Of a DNA stretch of 64,000 nucleotides, positions 51,180-63,951 are shown in pieces. The stretch's first letter is position 1. Each line of letters begins with the position of its first letter. The position numbers were made by a program, and so were the translations under genes. The stretch spans positions 496,001-560,000 of the forward strand of contig NZ_AGFX01000011.1 of the NCBI RefSeq assembly GCF_000236805.1. The letters run 5' to 3'. The notes beneath the pieces were generated by a model. The model saw only the letters and a list, made by a program, of their open reading frames with translations, had not been told where the DNA came from and searched no databases. Source of the stretch: Paenibacillus peoriae KCTC 3763 (lineage in GTDB: Bacteria > Bacillota > Bacilli > Paenibacillales > Paenibacillaceae).

Positions 51180-53792
51180 ATGGCTGTTAAAAACGAGGTT
51201 ATCCAAAAAGAGCAAAGCGCAGAGCAGTATATTCAAACGCTGATTGACCGGGCGAACCGGGCACAGCAAGCTTTCATGAGTATGAATCAGGAACAGATTG
51301 ACGAAATCGTACAAGCTATGGCACTCGCAGGGATGGATAAACATATGTACCTGGCGAAACTGGCTGTTGAAGAAACAGGACGCGGTGTGTACGAGGACAA
51401 AATCACTAAAAACATGTTTGCAACAGAATATATCTACCATAGCATCAAAAATGAAAAAACCGTCGGTGTCATTGAAGATAATGATTTTGACAGTTTTCAA
51501 AAGATAGCTGAGCCAGTCGGTATCATTATGGGGATCACTCCAGTGACAAACCCGACTTCGACTACCATGTTCAAAGCGTTGATTGCCATTAAAACACGTA
51601 ACCCAATCATTTTCGGTTTCCACCCATCCGCTCAATCGTGTAGCGCGGAAGCAGCCCGCATCTTGCTTGAAGCGGCCGTTAAACACGGGGCTCCTGCTGA
51701 TTGTATTCAATGGATCGAAGCTCCTTCGATGGATAAGACAAATTCACTTATGAATCACCCGGATGTGGCACTGATTCTGGCAACTGGTGGATCAGGTATG
51801 GTTAAGGCGGCATATAGCTGCGGTAAACCTGCTCTGGGCGTAGGTCCTGGTAACGTGCCTTGCTTCATTGAAAAAACAGCGGACATCAAGCAGGCCGTGA
51901 ACGATCTGATCCTCTCGAAATCTTTTGATAACGGTATGATCTGTGCTTCCGAACAAGCGGTTATTATCGAAGAGCCAATCTTCGAGCAAGTGAAAAAATT
52001 GATGATCGCTAACGGATGCTACTTTGTAAATAAAGAAGAAGCAGCTAAGCTCACTCAAGGAGCTATGAATGTAGAGAAATGTGCAGTGAACCCGGCTATC
52101 GTCGGACAGTCTGCTGTAAAAATTGCTGAAATGAGCGGTATCACCGTACCGGCAGGAACCAAAATTTTGGTGGCTGAGATTGAAGGGGTAGGAACAAAAT
52201 ACCCATTGTCCGCGGAAAAATTGAGCCCTGTATTGGCTTGCTATAAAGTAAAAAATGCTGAACAAGGTATTCAACGTGCTGCTGAAGTCGTGGAGTTCGG
52301 AGGCATGGGTCACTCGTCCGCTATTCATTCGAGCGATGAGGACGTTATCGCCCGGTTCGCAAACCGTCTGCAAACAGGCCGTATCATTGTAAATGCACCT
52401 TCCACACATGGTGCGATCGGTGACATCTACAACACCAACCTTCCATCGTTGACGCTTGGTTGCGGTTCGTACGGACGTAACTCAACTTCGTCGAACGTAT
52501 CGGCAGTCAATTTGATTAACGTGAAAAGGGTGGCGAAGCGGACGGTGAATATGCAATGGTTCAAAGTACCTTCCAAAGTTTATTTTGAAAAAAATTCGAC
52601 TCAATATCTTGCTAAAATGCCTGATATCACACGTGTAGCTATTGTCACAGACCCTATGATGGTGAAGCTTGGCTATGTGGATCGCGTTATTCATTATTTG
52701 CACCAACGCCAAACACCGGTTGCGATCGAGGTCTTCTCTGAAGTAGAGCCGGATCCATCGACAGTTACGGTAGAGCGTGGTACTGAAATGATGAGACGTT
52801 TCCAACCGGATTGCATTATCGCACTGGGCGGCGGTTCCCCAATGGATGCGGCGAAAGGTATGTGGCTGTTCTATGAATATCCAGATACAGATTTCAACAA
52901 CCTGAAACAAAAATTCATGGATATTCGCAAACGGATTTACAAGTACCCACGTCTGGGCCAAAAAGCACAATTCGTAGCCATTCCTACAACCTCGGGTACA
53001 GGTTCGGAAGTTACTTCTTTCGCGGTAATTACAGATAAAAACCTGGGCAACACGAAATACCCGCTGGCTGACTATGAGTTGACCCCTGATGTGGCAATTA
53101 TTGACCCTGTGTTTGTATATTCGCTGCCTAAAACAGCTGTAGCGGATACAGGTATGGACGTACTGACACACGCCATTGAGGCTTACGTGTCTGTAATGGC
53201 CAATGACTACACAGATGGTCTGGCCATTAAAGCCATTCAATTGGTATTCCAATACCTGGAGCAATCAGCTCTGACTGCTGATAAGCTAGCACGTGAAAAA
53301 ATGCACAATGCTTCCACGCTTGCAGGGATGGCGTTTGCCAATGCATTCTTGGGTATCAACCACAGTCTTGCGCATAAATGGGGCGGTCAGTACCACACAG
53401 CGCATGGTCGCACGAATGCGATCTTGTTGCCGCACGTTATTCGCTACAATGCGAAAAAACCGACAAAATTCGCTTCGTTCCCTAAATATTCGCATTTTGT
53501 TGCGGATGAGCGCTATGCAGAGATTGCTCGCATACTGGGATTGCCTGCTCGCACCACTGAAGAAGGAGTTAACAGCCTGATCGAAGCGATCCGTAAGTTG
53601 AATAAAATACTCGGTATCGAGGAATCGTTCCAACAACTCGGTTTCGATCCGAAGGATTTTGAAGCACGTGTGGATTATTTGGCTGACCGCGCTTTTGAGG
53701 ATCAATGTACAACTGCGAATCCGAAGCTGCCGCTGGTTACTGAATTGGCTGATGTATACCGCAATGCCTTCTACGGACGTTTTGACCAATAA
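51180..53792 (+). CDS. adhE: Bifunctional acetaldehyde-CoA/alcohol dehydrogenase AdhE
   Basis: AdhE reduces acetyl-CoA to acetaldehyde and then ethanol during fermentation, recycling NADH. The N-terminal aldehyde dehydrogenase (residues 1-440) has the thioester Cys255 in [10 protein letters not shown]. The C-terminal iron-type alcohol dehydrogenase (about 450-870) has [13 protein letters not shown] and a metal-binding HxxxH pair ([12 protein letters not shown]). The 870 aa length is standard, and the enzyme forms filaments in relatives. ATG 51180 follows AGGAGG by 9 bp; ATG 51171 touches it. Confidence 0.96.
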   Translation: MAVKNEVIQKEQSAEQYIQTLIDRANRAQQAFMSMNQEQIDEIVQAMALAGMDKHMYLAKLAVEETGRGVYEDKITKNMFATEYIYHSIKNEKTVGVIEDNDFDSFQKIAEPVGIIMGITPVTNPTSTTMFKALIAIKTRNPIIFGFHPSAQSCSAEAARILLEAAVKHGAPADCIQWIEAPSMDKTNSLMNHPDVALILATGGSGMVKAAYSCGKPALGVGPGNVPCFIEKTADIKQAVNDLILSKSFDNGMICASEQAVIIEEPIFEQVKKLMIANGCYFVNKEEAAKLTQGAMNVEKCAVNPAIVGQSAVKIAEMSGITVPAGTKILVAEIEGVGTKYPLSAEKLSPVLACYKVKNAEQGIQRAAEVVEFGGMGHSSAIHSSDEDVIARFANRLQTGRIIVNAPSTHGAIGDIYNTNLPSLTLGCGSYGRNSTSSNVSAVNLINVKRVAKRTVNMQWFKVPSKVYFEKNSTQYLAKMPDITRVAIVTDPMMVKLGYVDRVIHYLHQRQTPVAIEVFSEVEPDPSTVTVERGTEMMRRFQPDCIIALGGGSPMDAAKGMWLFYEYPDTDFNNLKQKFMDIRKRIYKYPRLGQKAQFVAIPTTSGTGSEVTSFAVITDKNLGNTKYPLADYELTPDVAIIDPVFVYSLPKTAVADTGMDVLTHAIEAYVSVMANDYTDGLAIKAIQLVFQYLEQSALTADKLAREKMHNASTLAGMAFANAFLGINHSLAHKWGGQYHTAHGRTNAILLPHVIRYNAKKPTKFASFPKYSHFVADERYAEIARILGLPARTTEEGVNSLIEAIRKLNKILGIEESFQQLGFDPKDFEARVDYLADRAFEDQCTTANPKLPLVTELADVYRNAFYGRFDQ

Positions 53793-53844
53793 TATAATAG
53801 GTATGAAGAGGCTTGTAACAAGCATTTTCCCGTTCAATACCACG

Positions 53845-53871
53845 ACAGGCTCTCTTTGATAGAGGGCCTGT
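53845..53871 (+). terminator. Hairpin after adhE
   Basis: ACAGGCTCTCT pairs with AGAGGGCCTGT across a 5-nt loop. No T run follows, so it may be a weak terminator or an mRNA-end stabiliser. A smaller GCTTG/CAAGC hairpin followed by ATTTT lies at 53811-53827. Confidence 0.5.
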
Positions 53872-53933
53872 TGGCTTGGGAAGGGAGGTGAGTAACAAGG
53901 GTTCAGGATCAGGCGGGAGCAAGAGGAAAATAA

Positions 53934-53949
53934 AGTGATAAAAATCACT
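53934..53949 (+). promoter_or_regulatory. Upstream FNR-like box of pflB
   Basis: AGTGATAAAAATCACT is a perfect palindrome with the inner GTGA-N6-TCAC core but altered end bases. It is 21 bp upstream of the perfect box, so a second dimer could bind on the same DNA face. Confidence 0.55.
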
Positions 53950-53954
53950 CGTAT

Positions 53955-53970
53955 TGTGACTTTTATCACA
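53955..53970 (+). promoter_or_regulatory. FNR box of the pflB promoter
   Basis: TGTGACTTTTATCACA is a perfect TGTGA-N6-TCACA site. The -10 TACAAT (53992-53997) puts the start near 54004 and the box centre at about -41.5, again the class II activation geometry, with no -35 needed. Confidence 0.88.
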
Positions 53971-54059
53971 TACTACACTCTGTCATTATTCTACAATAAG
54001 GGTGTAAGAAAGGTCCCGACACTGAGCATAAGGCATCGGTGAAAAGGCCGGGATAAAAT

Positions 54060-54075
54060 AGTGAAAAAAATCACA
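54060..54075 (+). promoter_or_regulatory. FNR box inside the pflB leader
   Basis: AGTGAAAAAAATCACA matches 9 of 10 positions of TGTGA-N6-TCACA. It lies downstream of the predicted transcript start and 35 bp before the ATG, so it cannot activate that promoter in the class II manner. Confidence 0.6.
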
Positions 54076-54109
54076 AACCCGGAAGACCAAACAATTTGGA
54101 GGGATTTAC

Positions 54110-56371
54110 ATGTCGGTGATTGAGAGAGATTTACAAGGACAACAAGCTGGCTGGAGAGGTTTTAAAAAAGGAAAATGGTCTAGAGAAGTCAACGTTAACG
54201 ATTTTATCCAAACCAATATTTCACCTTTTGTAGGTAATGAAGAGTTCCTGGTTGGCCCTACTGCCAACACAACTGCACTGTGGGATATTGTATCTGATCT
54301 TACTAAAAAAGAGCTGGCAAACGGCGGTGTACTTGATGTAGACGTGAATACGCCATCTACTATTACTTCACATAAACCGGGTTATCTGGACCGGGATAAA
54401 GAACAAATTGTTGGTGTACAAACAGATGCACCGTTCAAGCGTTCCTTGCAACCGTTCGGCGGAATTCGGATGATGATTGACGCATGTAAAGCTTATGGCT
54501 TTGAAGTGCCTGAAAGCATTGTTGATATATTCACGCATATCCGTAAAACGCACAATCAAGGTGTGTTTGATGCTTACACGGATGAGATGAGAGCAGCTCG
54601 TAAAGCTGGTATTATTACTGGTTTGCCAGATGCATACGGTCGTGGTCGGATTATTGGTGACTACCGTCGTGTAGCTCTGTATGGAGCAGATTTCCTGATC
54701 CAAGATAAAAAGCTTCAACTGAAAAGCCTTGAAGTTGACGCGATGGAAGAGGACGTAATTCGTCTGCGCGAAGAAATTTCCGAACAAATTCGTGCTTTGA
54801 ATGAATTGAAACAAATGGCTGCTGAACATGGCTTTGATATTTCAAAACCAGCCAATAATGCGAAAGAAGCTTTCCAATGGGTATATTTTGGCTACCTCGC
54901 AGCGATCAAAGAACAAAACGGTGCAGCAATGTCCCTGGGACGTGTATCTTCATTCCTTGATATTTATACTCAACGTGATCTTGAAGAAAACGCGCTGACA
55001 GAAGAACAAGCTCAAGAATTGGTCGATCATTTTGTCATGAAGCTGCGTATTGTTAAATTCCTGCGCACACCTGACTATAATGAACTGTTCAGTGGAGACC
55101 CAACATGGGTAACAGAATCTATTGGTGGTATGTCTGTCACTGGAGAAACTCGTGTTACCAAAAACAGCTTCCGCTTCTTGCACACGCTGTACAACTTGGG
55201 ACCTGCTCCAGAACCTAACTTGACTGTGCTGTGGTCGGAACAATTGCCTGAAGGGTTCAAAAAATATTGTGCAAAAGTTTCGATTGAAACCAGCTCCATT
55301 CAATATGAAAATGACGATCTGATGCGTCCAATCTATGGCGATGATTATGGTATTGCTTGTTGTGTATCCGCCATGAAAATCGGTAAACAAATGCAATTCT
55401 TTGGTGCTCGCGCCAACTTGGCTAAAGCTCTGTTGTACGCCATTAACGGTGGTAAGGATGAAAAATCCGGCGTTCAAGTAGGGCCTGAATTCCCAGCCAT
55501 TACAAGTGAAGTGCTGGATTATGAAGAAGTGTTGAGCCGCTTCAAACCTATGATGGAATGGCTGGCAAAACTGTACATGAACACATTGAATGTGATTCAC
55601 TACATGCATGATAAATACAGCTACGAACGCATTGAAATGGCGTTGCATGACCGTGATATTCTTCGTACCATGGCTTGTGGTATCGCGGGTCTGTCCGTTG
55701 CAACTGACTCCTTGAGCGCTATTAAATTTGCAAAAGTAAAACCAATCCGTAACGAAAAAGGGGTTGCCGTTGATTTTGAAATCGAAGGCGAATATCCTTG
55801 CTACGGTAACAACGATGATCGTGTAGATACCATCGCAGTAGAACTGGTAGAGACCTTTATGAGTATGATTCGCAAGCACAAAGCTTATCGGAATGCTCTT
55901 CCTACTCAATCTGTCCTGACCATTACTTCCAACGTGGTGTACGGTAAGAAAACAGGTACAACACCGGATGGACGTAAAGCAGGCGAACCGTTTGCGCCAG
56001 GTGCGAACCCAATGCATGGCCGTGATAAAAAAGGTGCTTTGGCATCTCTGAGTTCTGTAGCTAAGCTGCCTTATGAGCACAGTCTGGACGGTATTTCGAA
56101 TACTTTCTCCATCGTGCCTAAAGCACTGGGTAAAGAAGAAGAAACACGCAAAACGAACCTCGTTTCGATGATGGACGGTTACTTCGGAAGCCATGCGCAT
56201 CATTTGAACGTCAACGTATTTGCTCGTGAGCAACTGCTGGATGCCATGGAACACCCGGAAAATTATCCACAGCTTACGATTCGTGTATCTGGTTATGCCG
56301 TTAACTTCATCAAGCTGACTCGCGAACAACAGATGGATGTAATTAACCGTACATTCCATGGTACAATGTAA
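54110..56371 (+). CDS. pflB: Formate acetyltransferase (pyruvate formate-lyase)
   Basis: This glycyl-radical enzyme splits pyruvate with CoA into acetyl-CoA and formate in anaerobic cells. The catalytic Cys pair is Cys417-Cys418 in GIACCVSAM. The radical site is Gly728 in [10 protein letters not shown] near the C-terminus. The 753 aa length equals the family norm. TTGGAGGGA precedes the ATG. The activase gene pflA follows after 65 bp. Codon use is strongly biased towards A/T-ending and optimal codons, as expected for an abundant enzyme. Confidence 0.97.
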   Translation: MSVIERDLQGQQAGWRGFKKGKWSREVNVNDFIQTNISPFVGNEEFLVGPTANTTALWDIVSDLTKKELANGGVLDVDVNTPSTITSHKPGYLDRDKEQIVGVQTDAPFKRSLQPFGGIRMMIDACKAYGFEVPESIVDIFTHIRKTHNQGVFDAYTDEMRAARKAGIITGLPDAYGRGRIIGDYRRVALYGADFLIQDKKLQLKSLEVDAMEEDVIRLREEISEQIRALNELKQMAAEHGFDISKPANNAKEAFQWVYFGYLAAIKEQNGAAMSLGRVSSFLDIYTQRDLEENALTEEQAQELVDHFVMKLRIVKFLRTPDYNELFSGDPTWVTESIGGMSVTGETRVTKNSFRFLHTLYNLGPAPEPNLTVLWSEQLPEGFKKYCAKVSIETSSIQYENDDLMRPIYGDDYGIACCVSAMKIGKQMQFFGARANLAKALLYAINGGKDEKSGVQVGPEFPAITSEVLDYEEVLSRFKPMMEWLAKLYMNTLNVIHYMHDKYSYERIEMALHDRDILRTMACGIAGLSVATDSLSAIKFAKVKPIRNEKGVAVDFEIEGEYPCYGNNDDRVDTIAVELVETFMSMIRKHKAYRNALPTQSVLTITSNVVYGKKTGTTPDGRKAGEPFAPGANPMHGRDKKGALASLSSVAKLPYEHSLDGISNTFSIVPKALGKEEETRKTNLVSMMDGYFGSHAHHLNVNVFAREQLLDAMEHPENYPQLTIRVSGYAVNFIKLTREQQMDVINRTFHGTM

Positions 56372-56436
56372 TTAGGCTTAACCTATCATATATTACAACG
56401 ACGCACGCATAGCGGATGCGGGAAGGATGATGCAAC

Positions 56437-57195
56437 ATGTTGAAAGGCCACATACACTCATTGGAAACCTTCGGGACTGTCGATGGTCCCGGCATCCGCT
56501 TCGTGCTTTTTATGCAAGGATGTTTGTTGAAATGTCAATATTGTCATAATCCGGACACCTGGGCTTTAAATGAAGGCAATCCGATGACACTGGAGGAGGT
56601 ATTGGCTGAAATAGAACCGTATTTAGCCTACTACCGATCTTCAGGAGGTGGTTTGACCGTATCTGGAGGAGAACCGACATTGCAAGCTCATTTTGTAGCA
56701 GAGCTGTTCACGGAAGTGAAGCGTCGCTGGAATTTGCACACGACACTGGACAGTAACGGCTTTAATGACGCGGGCCGTATCCAGGATCTGCTGAACGTAA
56801 CGGACTTGGTGCTTCTGGATATTAAGCATATTGACAACGACAAGCATATTAAGCTTACGGGCAAGTCCAATGACCGTATGCTACAAACAGCACGCTGGTT
56901 GTCTGAACAAGGACGCAAAATGTGGATTAGACACGTTTTTGTGCCGGGCATTCATGATGACGAGCAAGATCTATTGAATTTGGGCCGGTTTATTGGAACG
57001 TTGAACGGAGTCGAAAAGTTCGAGATTTTACCTTATCACCAAATGGGTGTATACAAATGGGAAATGCTCGGCAAGGCGTATCCGCTGGAAGGGGTTCCGT
57101 CCCCTACTGAAGAAGAAGTTCAACGTGCCTATCGACTCATTGAAGAGGGTCGTTTGGAGACTGCAGGGAAGAATGCTGTCTGTCACCCGTCATAA
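56437..57195 (+). CDS. pflA: Pyruvate formate-lyase activating enzyme
   Basis: PflA is a radical-SAM enzyme that makes the glycyl radical on PflB. The [4Fe-4S] motif C-x3-C-x2-C is Cys29, Cys33 and Cys36 (MQGCLLKCQYCHNPDTW). The SAM-binding GGGLTVSGGEPTLQ lies near 69-82. Its length, 252 aa, is typical. It is co-oriented with pflB and probably shares its transcript, so the enzyme and activator are induced together without oxygen. Confidence 0.96.
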   Translation: MLKGHIHSLETFGTVDGPGIRFVLFMQGCLLKCQYCHNPDTWALNEGNPMTLEEVLAEIEPYLAYYRSSGGGLTVSGGEPTLQAHFVAELFTEVKRRWNLHTTLDSNGFNDAGRIQDLLNVTDLVLLDIKHIDNDKHIKLTGKSNDRMLQTARWLSEQGRKMWIRHVFVPGIHDDEQDLLNLGRFIGTLNGVEKFEILPYHQMGVYKWEMLGKAYPLEGVPSPTEEEVQRAYRLIEEGRLETAGKNAVCHPS

Positions 57196-57228
57196 TGAAG
57201 ATGGCTTCAAAGCTACTTGCTGCTTATA

Positions 57229-57271
57229 CAGCCGCCGCTACATCAGATTAGATGAGTGGCGGTTTTTTTTG
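57229..57271 (+). terminator. Terminator after pflA
   Basis: CCGCCGCTACATC pairs with GATGAGTGGCGG (one bulge) across a 6-nt loop, followed by eight T residues. Confidence 0.9.
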
Positions 57272-57412
57272 TTGATTTTTTGAAGTCACAGGAGGGAGTT
57301 TCCTTTTTTTTAAGTTCGGCAAAATTACCCAGCAACTTTTTGATTACTGCCGCGTCTAATAGTATGACTTTTTACGGGAATGATAATAATTTGGGATAGA
57401 AGGAGACAGACA

Positions 57413-59635
57413 ATGAATTTCAAGAAGTGGACCATGCTCACCGCGCTTGCGGTAGCACAGGTGGCAGCAGTAGCCCCTGTAGGAGCAGAAGCAGCAACAA
57501 CAACCGTTCAATCTACCGATTCGGTTAGCACACAGCAGGGTCAGACCAATGCTGCAGAATCCGGCGTTCAGAATAGCATCGGAGGTCAAGATAGCACGGG
57601 AACACCAAACGGCACAGTAACACCTGATAGCACAGGTGCAAGCAACGATCCATTGTCTGGCTTACCTACAGATACAACCAACGGATCAAACGTATCCAGT
57701 GATGTATATGGAGGAGACGGAACGATCACCAATCCTGGTGGCTCTCCAACATCCATGAATGCAAATCAATTGATTTTGTATTTGAACAGCGCAAAAATGG
57801 AACAGAATGGACAGGTGTACACGGCGACTCAGCCAATGACAGTCAAGAACGGGGTTTCCTATGTAGCTATTCGTTCGCTTGTCAGCCGCGTCGGATTACA
57901 ATTTAGTTATGACACTGCGACCAAAGAAACCGTAATCACCCAAGGGACAAACGTGCTGCGCTTCAAGACGGACAGCAAGGTTTATACGGTTAACGGTGAA
58001 GCTAGACAAATGAAGGGGCCGGCTTTTCAGCAAAAGAACGTATTTATGGTGCCGCTGACCTCTATTACACAGGCCTTAAATATTCCTTATACTGTGAATA
58101 ATACAACCAAGCAGGTTATTTTGGATTTGAATCAGAAACCTAAAGCTTCCTTCACGGTTCAGCAAAAAGATATCTACGCGGGCGAAACCCAAGTGATATA
58201 TTTGACAAAGGAATCTTCTCCCACAGGTCTTCCGATTGTGAATCAACGTTGGGAAGGGAAGCAGGACGTTTTTCAGGAGCCGGGTACATATGTAGTTACC
58301 TATTCCGTTCTTGATTCCGCAGGGAACTGGAGTGATCCATACTCAGTTACGATTACGGTAAAACCACCGAATCAGCCGCCAGTGGCTCTGTTTACAACAG
58401 ATAAAAAAGAATACAAAATGGGTGAGAAAATCACGATCACCGATCTGAGTACCGATGATGAAAATGCGATTACCAAGCGTGATTGGGTAAACAAGAAACT
58501 GGCATTTTTCGAGCCAGGTGACGTGACCATCACATTGACCGTAACTGATAAGCACGGTGCAACAGGTACTGTAAGCGAAACGATTAAAATTACCAATGAA
58601 CTGCTCTACAATGAAGATGATTTCAACAAAATCTTCACGCCTTATGGTGATAAATATAGTGTAGACGGCAGTCAGGTGCCTACTATGGCTACCATTCCAG
58701 TGACCAGTACGTCTTCACCACGTCTTCTGATCCGTGCTAACAGTCCGGAACGGGTATTCCAGGATGGCATCGTTTATCAGGAAACGGGCTCAGGTAGCAC
58801 GCGTATACTCGTCCATCATGTGAATGAAACGGGCAGAGATGTAAAAATGTACGTTATTGCAACCAACAATAATATTATGCCTACCAATCTGAATGTCGAA
58901 AATTCCGGTTTCGCCGGACCATCTGAGTTTGCTACGGCGGCGGGTAAGGTTTCGATTCAGCGGTACTTTCAATCCATGCAGGATGGAAGCAAACGCTCCA
59001 GTACAGTTCTGAATCCGGGCGAAAGCCGCGTTATTTTACAGGATTTGAATGCGCAAAAAATCAAGCAAAAACAGGTCATTTCTCTTTTGTCCGACTTGTA
59101 TACGGATCAACCTATTCAATACACAGTTGTTGTGCTAGATGCAAATGCAGATCCGTTGACTGCGCTGCCTACTCTTGCAAAACTGCCTAAGGACGGCATT
59201 CATAACCGTGGAACGTATGCGAATTCCGATATCTCGCTCAATTATACGGAAGAGGTTGGTAAAACAGCTCAGCGTATCGTTCTTGGCGACAATAAAGTAG
59301 ATCCGAACCTGCTGGGAACTGACGGTTTGGACGGCTCTGCTGCTTCCAATGCCGGTAACTTTGGTGTCGTCTATAAAGTTAAGCTGGACCATGTAGCGCC
59401 GTATTCCCTGATTGCTTTCAACCCGCGTGGTGGTGAATATGCCGGCTATGCGATGGTCAACAATCAGGTTGTGGGTATTCCAACGAATGGTTCTGTGCAA
59501 GCACCGAATGAGATGAGTGTGCTGTATCGTACAGGTCATATCGAGGAAAGTGTAGAGATGTATTTCACTGCAGCAGCAGGAAGCAACTTACCGGTTTCTG
59601 TAGTCGTTATGCCATTGCCAGCTATTAAAAACTAA
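57413..59635 (+). CDS. Secreted protein with copper amine oxidase N-terminal-type domain
   Basis: The 740-aa product has a signal peptide (KWTMLTALAVAQVAAVAPVG, cleavage near AEA), then a Ser/Thr/Gly/Asn-rich linker to about residue 110. A domain like the copper amine oxidase N-terminal module (PF07833) covers about 117-230 (KNGVSYVAIRSLVSRVGLQF). Two PKD/Ig-like repeats follow (PKASFTVQQKDIYAGETQVI and PPVALFTTDKKEYKMGEKI, 245-400). The remaining 340 residues are unrecognised beta-rich sequence. It is a surface or exopolymer-associated protein; no oxidase catalytic domain is present. Confidence 0.82.
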   Translation: MNFKKWTMLTALAVAQVAAVAPVGAEAATTTVQSTDSVSTQQGQTNAAESGVQNSIGGQDSTGTPNGTVTPDSTGASNDPLSGLPTDTTNGSNVSSDVYGGDGTITNPGGSPTSMNANQLILYLNSAKMEQNGQVYTATQPMTVKNGVSYVAIRSLVSRVGLQFSYDTATKETVITQGTNVLRFKTDSKVYTVNGEARQMKGPAFQQKNVFMVPLTSITQALNIPYTVNNTTKQVILDLNQKPKASFTVQQKDIYAGETQVIYLTKESSPTGLPIVNQRWEGKQDVFQEPGTYVVTYSVLDSAGNWSDPYSVTITVKPPNQPPVALFTTDKKEYKMGEKITITDLSTDDENAITKRDWVNKKLAFFEPGDVTITLTVTDKHGATGTVSETIKITNELLYNEDDFNKIFTPYGDKYSVDGSQVPTMATIPVTSTSSPRLLIRANSPERVFQDGIVYQETGSGSTRILVHHVNETGRDVKMYVIATNNNIMPTNLNVENSGFAGPSEFATAAGKVSIQRYFQSMQDGSKRSSTVLNPGESRVILQDLNAQKIKQKQVISLLSDLYTDQPIQYTVVVLDANADPLTALPTLAKLPKDGIHNRGTYANSDISLNYTEEVGKTAQRIVLGDNKVDPNLLGTDGLDGSAASNAGNFGVVYKVKLDHVAPYSLIAFNPRGGEYAGYAMVNNQVVGIPTNGSVQAPNEMSVLYRTGHIEESVEMYFTAAAGSNLPVSVVVMPLPAIKN

Positions 59636-59722
59636 TAAGAAATAACCGGTGCTGTTCACCGGCTTAGACCATTGGTCTCATCATTCACCGTTTAAAAGTC
59701 AGATGTCACTTGCAGAATATAG

Positions 59723-59768
59723 GCGTTCTCCTGCTGCGGATTTTTTGCAGTCCTGGAGAACGTCTTTT
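59723..59768 (+). terminator. Terminator upstream of zur
   Basis: GCGTTCTCC pairs with GGAGAACGT, with an inner CTGC/GCAG stem, followed by a T-rich run. It ends the secreted-protein transcript. Confidence 0.8.
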
Positions 59769-59888
59769 TCTTACTCACAGGTGCGAATATCTCTTATAAT
59801 ATTGACTTTAATCGTGGTATAATAAATAGATGCAAGCCTAAGCCTGCATCAGAATACCTGAAACTACAGACAGGGGAGGGTGAAACGC

Positions 59889-60368
59889 ATGCTGACAAAG
59901 GATGAAATCATCGCAACAATGTCCGCTCAAGGGCTGCGTATTACAGATCAGCGCAAGACGCTGGCCACGTTATTTTCCGAGAATGAAGGGTATTTGTCTC
60001 CCAAAGACGTTTATGAATATATGGGTAAAAAATATAGTGGACTCAGCTTTGATACGGTTTATCGTAATCTGCGTGTAATGCAGGAGTTGGGCGTGCTTGA
60101 GCAGGTATCTTTTGAGGATGGAATGAAGTTCAAGGTAAGCTGTAATGAGCATCATCATCACCATCATATGATTTGCTTGAGCTGTCAAAAAACATTACCG
60201 ATTTCTTTTTGCCCAATGCAGATGACAGATACGACGGATCAGTTCCAAATCGTTGAGCACAAATTTGAAATTTTCGGGTATTGCAAAGATTGCCAACAAA
60301 AAAACGGGCATAATGAGCGTAATTCTGATGGAGGATTCAGGCAGACGAGCAGTCACGGGGGCTATTAA
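59889..60368 (+). CDS. zur: Zinc uptake regulator Zur (Fur family)
   Basis: This zinc-responsive repressor of 159 aa has an N-terminal winged helix ([38 protein letters not shown]) and a C-terminal metal-binding dimer domain. The regulatory HHHHHH stretch, the structural CLSC and a C-terminal CKDC pair match B. subtilis Zur (FKCSFTHHHHHFICLACGK) better than PerR or Fur. ATG 59889 lies 8 bp behind GGGGAGGG; a GTG at 59880 overlaps that site. yidD follows after one base. Confidence 0.88.
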   Translation: MLTKDEIIATMSAQGLRITDQRKTLATLFSENEGYLSPKDVYEYMGKKYSGLSFDTVYRNLRVMQELGVLEQVSFEDGMKFKVSCNEHHHHHHMICLSCQKTLPISFCPMQMTDTTDQFQIVEHKFEIFGYCKDCQQKNGHNERNSDGGFRQTSSHGGY

Positions 60369-60369
60369 A

Positions 60370-60666
60370 ATGAAAATCACCACCCGCAGAGTGGTTCAGG
60401 CCCCGATCAAGTTTTATCGTTCCTATATCTCACCGTTAAAGCCGGCGACCTGCCGATTTTATCCAACATGCTCGGCATACGCGTTGGAGGCGGTAGAGGT
60501 GCATGGTGCGCTTAAAGGCTCATGGCTGGCCGCCAAGCGCATAGCCAAGTGCCATCCCTTTCATCCGGGCGGGGTAGATTTGGTTCCTCCTATCCAAAAG
60601 CGGGCGGATAAATCTGGTGAAGACCGGTTGACTGACCGTGATGAGAAGATGCTGGGAAGAAGCTGA
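60370..60666 (+). CDS. yidD: Membrane protein insertion efficiency factor YidD
   Basis: YidD assists YidC in inserting inner-membrane proteins. The short 98-aa product has an amphipathic N-terminal helix ([17 protein letters not shown]), the family signature [19 protein letters not shown] and [14 protein letters not shown], with its three conserved Cys. GGGGG lies 9 bp before ATG 60370. It follows zur by one base, so both are probably transcribed together. Confidence 0.94.
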   Translation: MKITTRRVVQAPIKFYRSYISPLKPATCRFYPTCSAYALEAVEVHGALKGSWLAAKRIAKCHPFHPGGVDLVPPIQKRADKSGEDRLTDRDEKMLGRS

Positions 60667-63077
<2,411 letters not shown>

Positions 63078-63234
63078 AATAAATAGAAAAGATGTATCAG
63101 CGTATGTCCGGGCAGCTTCATGTCCGGGCCTGCGCTTTTTGGCTTGTATCATATTTTGCTCCCGCCTCACGTATGTTGTAGTAAGTAGGGCTTGTTTGCC
63201 CGTGTTTACTTAAGACAGGTAGGAGGACATGAAA

Positions 63235-63951
63235 ATGACGGATGTTAACGCCGGGTTGGCGATCATAGCCGGACTGGTTTCTTTTTTTTCACCGTGCTGT
63301 TTGCCACTGTATCCCTCTTATTTATCGTATATGACGGGGATGTCGGCCCGTGAACTTGCTGAAGGACGGCATAAAGCAGAGGTGCGTTACCGTACGATGG
63401 GGCACACGCTTGCTTTTGTACTGGGTTTTTCGGTCGTGTTCTATTCACTTGGTGCAAGCGTCGGGCTGCTCGGAGAATGGTTTGGTAATTATGGGGATAC
63501 GCTGAGAGTGTTGGCTGGGTTGCTGATTCTGATTATGGGTTTGGTATCTCTTGGTGTGGTACGTCCTTTGATTTTAATGAGGGAGCATAAGCTTCGTTGG
63601 ACATGGAAGCCTGCCGGTTATGCCGGCTCCTTTGTGATCGGAATTGGGTTTGCGGCAGGCTGGTCCCCCTGTATCGGTCCCATGCTGACAGCTATTATCG
63701 CTTTGGCGGCAGTTGAGCATCACACCTGGTTCAAGCTGATTACAGGCTACGCGCTTGGCTTTGCGATTCCATTTTTTGCATTGGCTTTGCTGGCAGGCTC
63801 TTTTCGGCTATCCTCTCGTTATACCTCAATCATCATCAAAACAGGCGGCATACTGCTTGTTATCACTGGTATTTTGCTGGTGACCGATCATATGACAGAT
63901 CTAACCTTGTTTTTACAACGGATTACCCCGGACTGGATGCTGATTATGTGA
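63235..63951 (+). CDS. ccdA: Cytochrome c biogenesis/thiol transporter CcdA
   Basis: CcdA is a six-helix membrane protein moving reducing equivalents from cytosolic thioredoxin to extracytoplasmic thiol proteins, needed for cytochrome c assembly and spore thiol oxidation balance. FFSPCCLPLYPSY in helix 1 and WSPCIGPML in helix 4 hold the conserved Cys pair; the doubled CC in the first motif is unusual. ATG 63235 lies 7 bp behind AGGAGGAC; ATG 63229 is too close. 238 aa. Confidence 0.92.
   Translation: MTDVNAGLAIIAGLVSFFSPCCLPLYPSYLSYMTGMSARELAEGRHKAEVRYRTMGHTLAFVLGFSVVFYSLGASVGLLGEWFGNYGDTLRVLAGLLILIMGLVSLGVVRPLILMREHKLRWTWKPAGYAGSFVIGIGFAAGWSPCIGPMLTAIIALAAVEHHTWFKLITGYALGFAIPFFALALLAGSFRLSSRYTSIIIKTGGILLVITGILLVTDHMTDLTLFLQRITPDWMLIM

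Noticed and set aside
52482-53264. A 260-codon minus-strand frame inside adhE
   Set aside because: Antisense shadow of a strongly biased gene; composition is atypical and no start signal is present.
54950-56359. A 469-codon open frame on the minus strand opposite pflB
   Set aside because: It mirrors the highly biased codon use of pflB, has no ribosome site, and its translation is rich in His, Cys and Phe without any domain. It is a shadow frame.
57413-59635. Calling the secreted protein a copper amine oxidase
   Set aside because: Only the N-terminal-type accessory domain is present. The catalytic domain with the topaquinone Tyr and copper His residues is missing.
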